Positions 63,096-64,000 of a stretch of 64,000 nt of DNA are shown here, piece by piece. The translations under genes and the position numbers were made by a program. Numbering within the stretch: the first letter of the stretch is position 1; every line of letters starts with the position of its first letter. This DNA is from Ruminococcus sp. AF46-10NS (lineage in GTDB: Bacteria > Bacillota > Clostridia > Lachnospirales > Lachnospiraceae), in assembly GCF_003474435.1 (NCBI RefSeq), contig NZ_QRNF01000017.1, positions 1 through 64,000 of the forward strand, in the 5' to 3' direction. The notes beneath the pieces are model-generated. The model did no database searches, was not told the DNA's origin, and worked only from the letters and a program-made list of their open reading frames with translations.

Positions 63096-63105
63096 GATAT
63101 CCTCC

Positions 63106-63648
63106 TTATCTTTCCTCTCCCCTGCTGCATCCATCATTTTCTCTCAACGGTACAACTGGAAGGCCAAACCCTGCTCTACAATAGTGATATCCTGACTTTC
63201 CTTTAGCCCTGTACCTGCAGTCTTTGCAGAGTGTGATCTTACGATATCTGTTCATAAGCTGACCGGTCTGGCTCTTATCAAAGTTATTGATCTTCTCATA
63301 TTCCTCCCGGATTCTGTCAGTATACTGTTGTAATCCGCAGCGTCCGCATATCCTGTCCATCAAATCTCCCTGCATTTCTTCTCGAAACCTGCACAATTCA
63401 TCGCAGACATATGCCATTAATTCCTCAAGGATGCCGTCTATGCCTTCGTCTTCGTTCCTTGTCTGCTCTCTGCATCCATTCTGGTTTTCCTCCGATCGTT
63501 CATCATCAAACCATATTCCTCCTTTTTCGTCTTTATAGTATGTAAACCGGATACCTGATTTAGTAATGGTACCCAGACATTCCATTGTTAATATGTCCTG
63601 TTCCGGGCGCAGGCTCCAGCCCCTGCCCCAGTATTCTTCCACATTCAC
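63106..63648 (-). CDS. Cys-rich phage protein of unknown role
   Basis: 180 aa from a GTG at 63648 (AGGAG 10 nt before it). Acidic helical middle and a C-terminal zinc-binding-like region (CKDCRYRAKGKSGYHYCRAG and GCSRGEER), a pattern in phage proteins with a four-Cys cluster. It overlaps the upstream gene by 89 nt. A start at the inner ATG (MECLGTITK) is possible. It ends 10 nt before parA. Confidence 0.65.
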   Translation of the reverse strand: MNVEEYWGRGWSLRPEQDILTMECLGTITKSGIRFTYYKDEKGGIWFDDERSEENQNGCREQTRNEDEGIDGILEELMAYVCDELCRFREEMQGDLMDRICGRCGLQQYTDRIREEYEKINNFDKSQTGQLMNRYRKITLCKDCRYRAKGKSGYHYCRAGFGLPVVPLRENDGCSRGEER

Positions 63649-64000
63649 GGTGCTTCATCTCCTCTCGCAGCCATGCGGAATAACTGTGTTTCTCTGTTTT
63701 TGCAGAGATTTTGTGTGTATCCGGAAGCTGATTTATGGCTTTAAACAGTTTGCGCCATTCCTCTCTGTTTGTAATTGGCTTTCCTTTTGTGTCCAGCCAG
63801 CCGGATCCGGCCATTTCCGTGATCTTTCCTAGGCGACTTGTAACATACAGATCGCTTATGTAAAAACACACATCACAGGCTCTTGTCATGTGATCCAGCG
63901 CATCTACCATGATGAGTAATATGGCCTGATGATATGTTCCAGTTACCCTTCCAAAATGCTCCCTTGTCTCTTTCCCTGTCCGGAGCTGAGTTGACAACAC
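63560..64000 (-). CDS. RNase H-fold-like protein, partial
   Basis: The gene runs off the right edge; 146 C-terminal residues are seen. RVTGTYHQAILLIMVDALDH, ISDLYVTSRLGKI, then WLDTKGKPITNREEWRKLF resemble the later strands and helix of RNase HI, where (S)KPV.N...W is conserved. The residues after KHREC look unlike the family and may be shifted by an indel. Function unproven. Confidence 0.6.
   Translation of the reverse strand: MLSTQLRTGKETREHFGRVTGTYHQAILLIMVDALDHMTRACDVCFYISDLYVTSRLGKITEMAGSGWLDTKGKPITNREEWRKLFKAINQLPDTHKISAKTEKHSYSAWLREEMKHRECGRILGQGLEPAPGTGHINNGMSGYHY

Larger units (their letters stand above)
32441..64000 (-). mobile_element. Siphovirus-type prophage, incomplete at the right edge
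   Basis: A run of about 31.5 kb reading leftward holds, in transcription order, early genes, terminase, portal, MuF, scaffold, capsid, connectors, tail genes, fibre, holin and endolysin. Gene order and small size of head-tail proteins point to a long-tailed, HK97-fold phage with an SPP1-type portal. Lysogeny control genes, replication genes and integrase are not in the window. Confidence 0.93.

Noticed and set aside
32410..64000. CRISPR array, diversity-generating retroelement or transposase
   Set aside because: I saw no spaced direct repeats, no reverse transcriptase and no transposase motifs on either strand.

Overview
The window looks like a Lachnospiraceae (Clostridia) chromosome carrying a siphovirus-type prophage. 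Evidence: the 5' end of a 16S rRNA gene of clostridial type at the left edge, low-to-moderate GC, T-box-controlled pheS and leuA, a firmicute-type 6S RNA, a SleB-type spore hydrolase, and strong AGGAGG ribosome sites. Species cannot be fixed from this sequence alone.

Host part (1 to about 32,440). The 16S gene runs off the left edge on the minus strand, with three tandem sigma-A promoters. Next, mostly on the minus strand, come a ZorA/ZorB-like motor pair, an orphan FeoA, an operon T-box-pheS-pheT-histidine phosphatase, a BrkB/YihY membrane protein, a GNAT acetyltransferase, galactose mutarotase, 6S RNA, threonine synthase, a SleB hydrolase, T-box-leuA, VanZ and an AraC regulator. The AraC gene is divergent from a GH3 glycosidase. 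Then follow tRNA-Pro, a LysR regulator, ilvN-ilvC, a phosphatase-like protein lacking its catalytic Cys, two AEC transporters, a Cof-type HAD phosphatase, an M18 aminopeptidase and a FUSC-family protein. The host part ends in the C-terminal half of a peptidoglycan-binding protein of spore-formers. Its 5' half is missing exactly where phage DNA begins.

Phage part (about 32,440 to the right edge). All genes read leftward, so the order along transcription is right to left: an RNase H-like protein, a ParA/ParB pair, an HNH protein, Cys-rich small proteins, a late regulator, a tRNA-like sequence, a two-gene cargo unit (DUF6864 plus a membrane protein), TerS, TerL, portal, a MuF protein with a C-terminal Ntox50-like toxin domain, a small possible immunity protein, scaffold, capsid, connectors, tail tube, chaperones, tape measure, tail tip, a fibre with an S74 chaperone, holin and endolysin. 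The right end and any integrase lie outside the window.

The most striking locus is TerL. It is broken by an intein whose N-half (ends 54249) and C-half (about 52985-53080) are on separate reading frames. Between them sits a cassette with its own promoter, a palindromic operator-like site, a small ribbon-helix-helix-like ORF, a second small ORF and an HNH endonuclease. Functional TerL would need trans-splicing to restore its third nuclease Asp.

Caution: about ten genes, including the essential pheS, the capsid, portal and TerS genes, are broken by single-base indels in short homopolymers or doublets. The pattern suggests sequencing error rather than decay. Repaired coordinates are given where the reading is clear.
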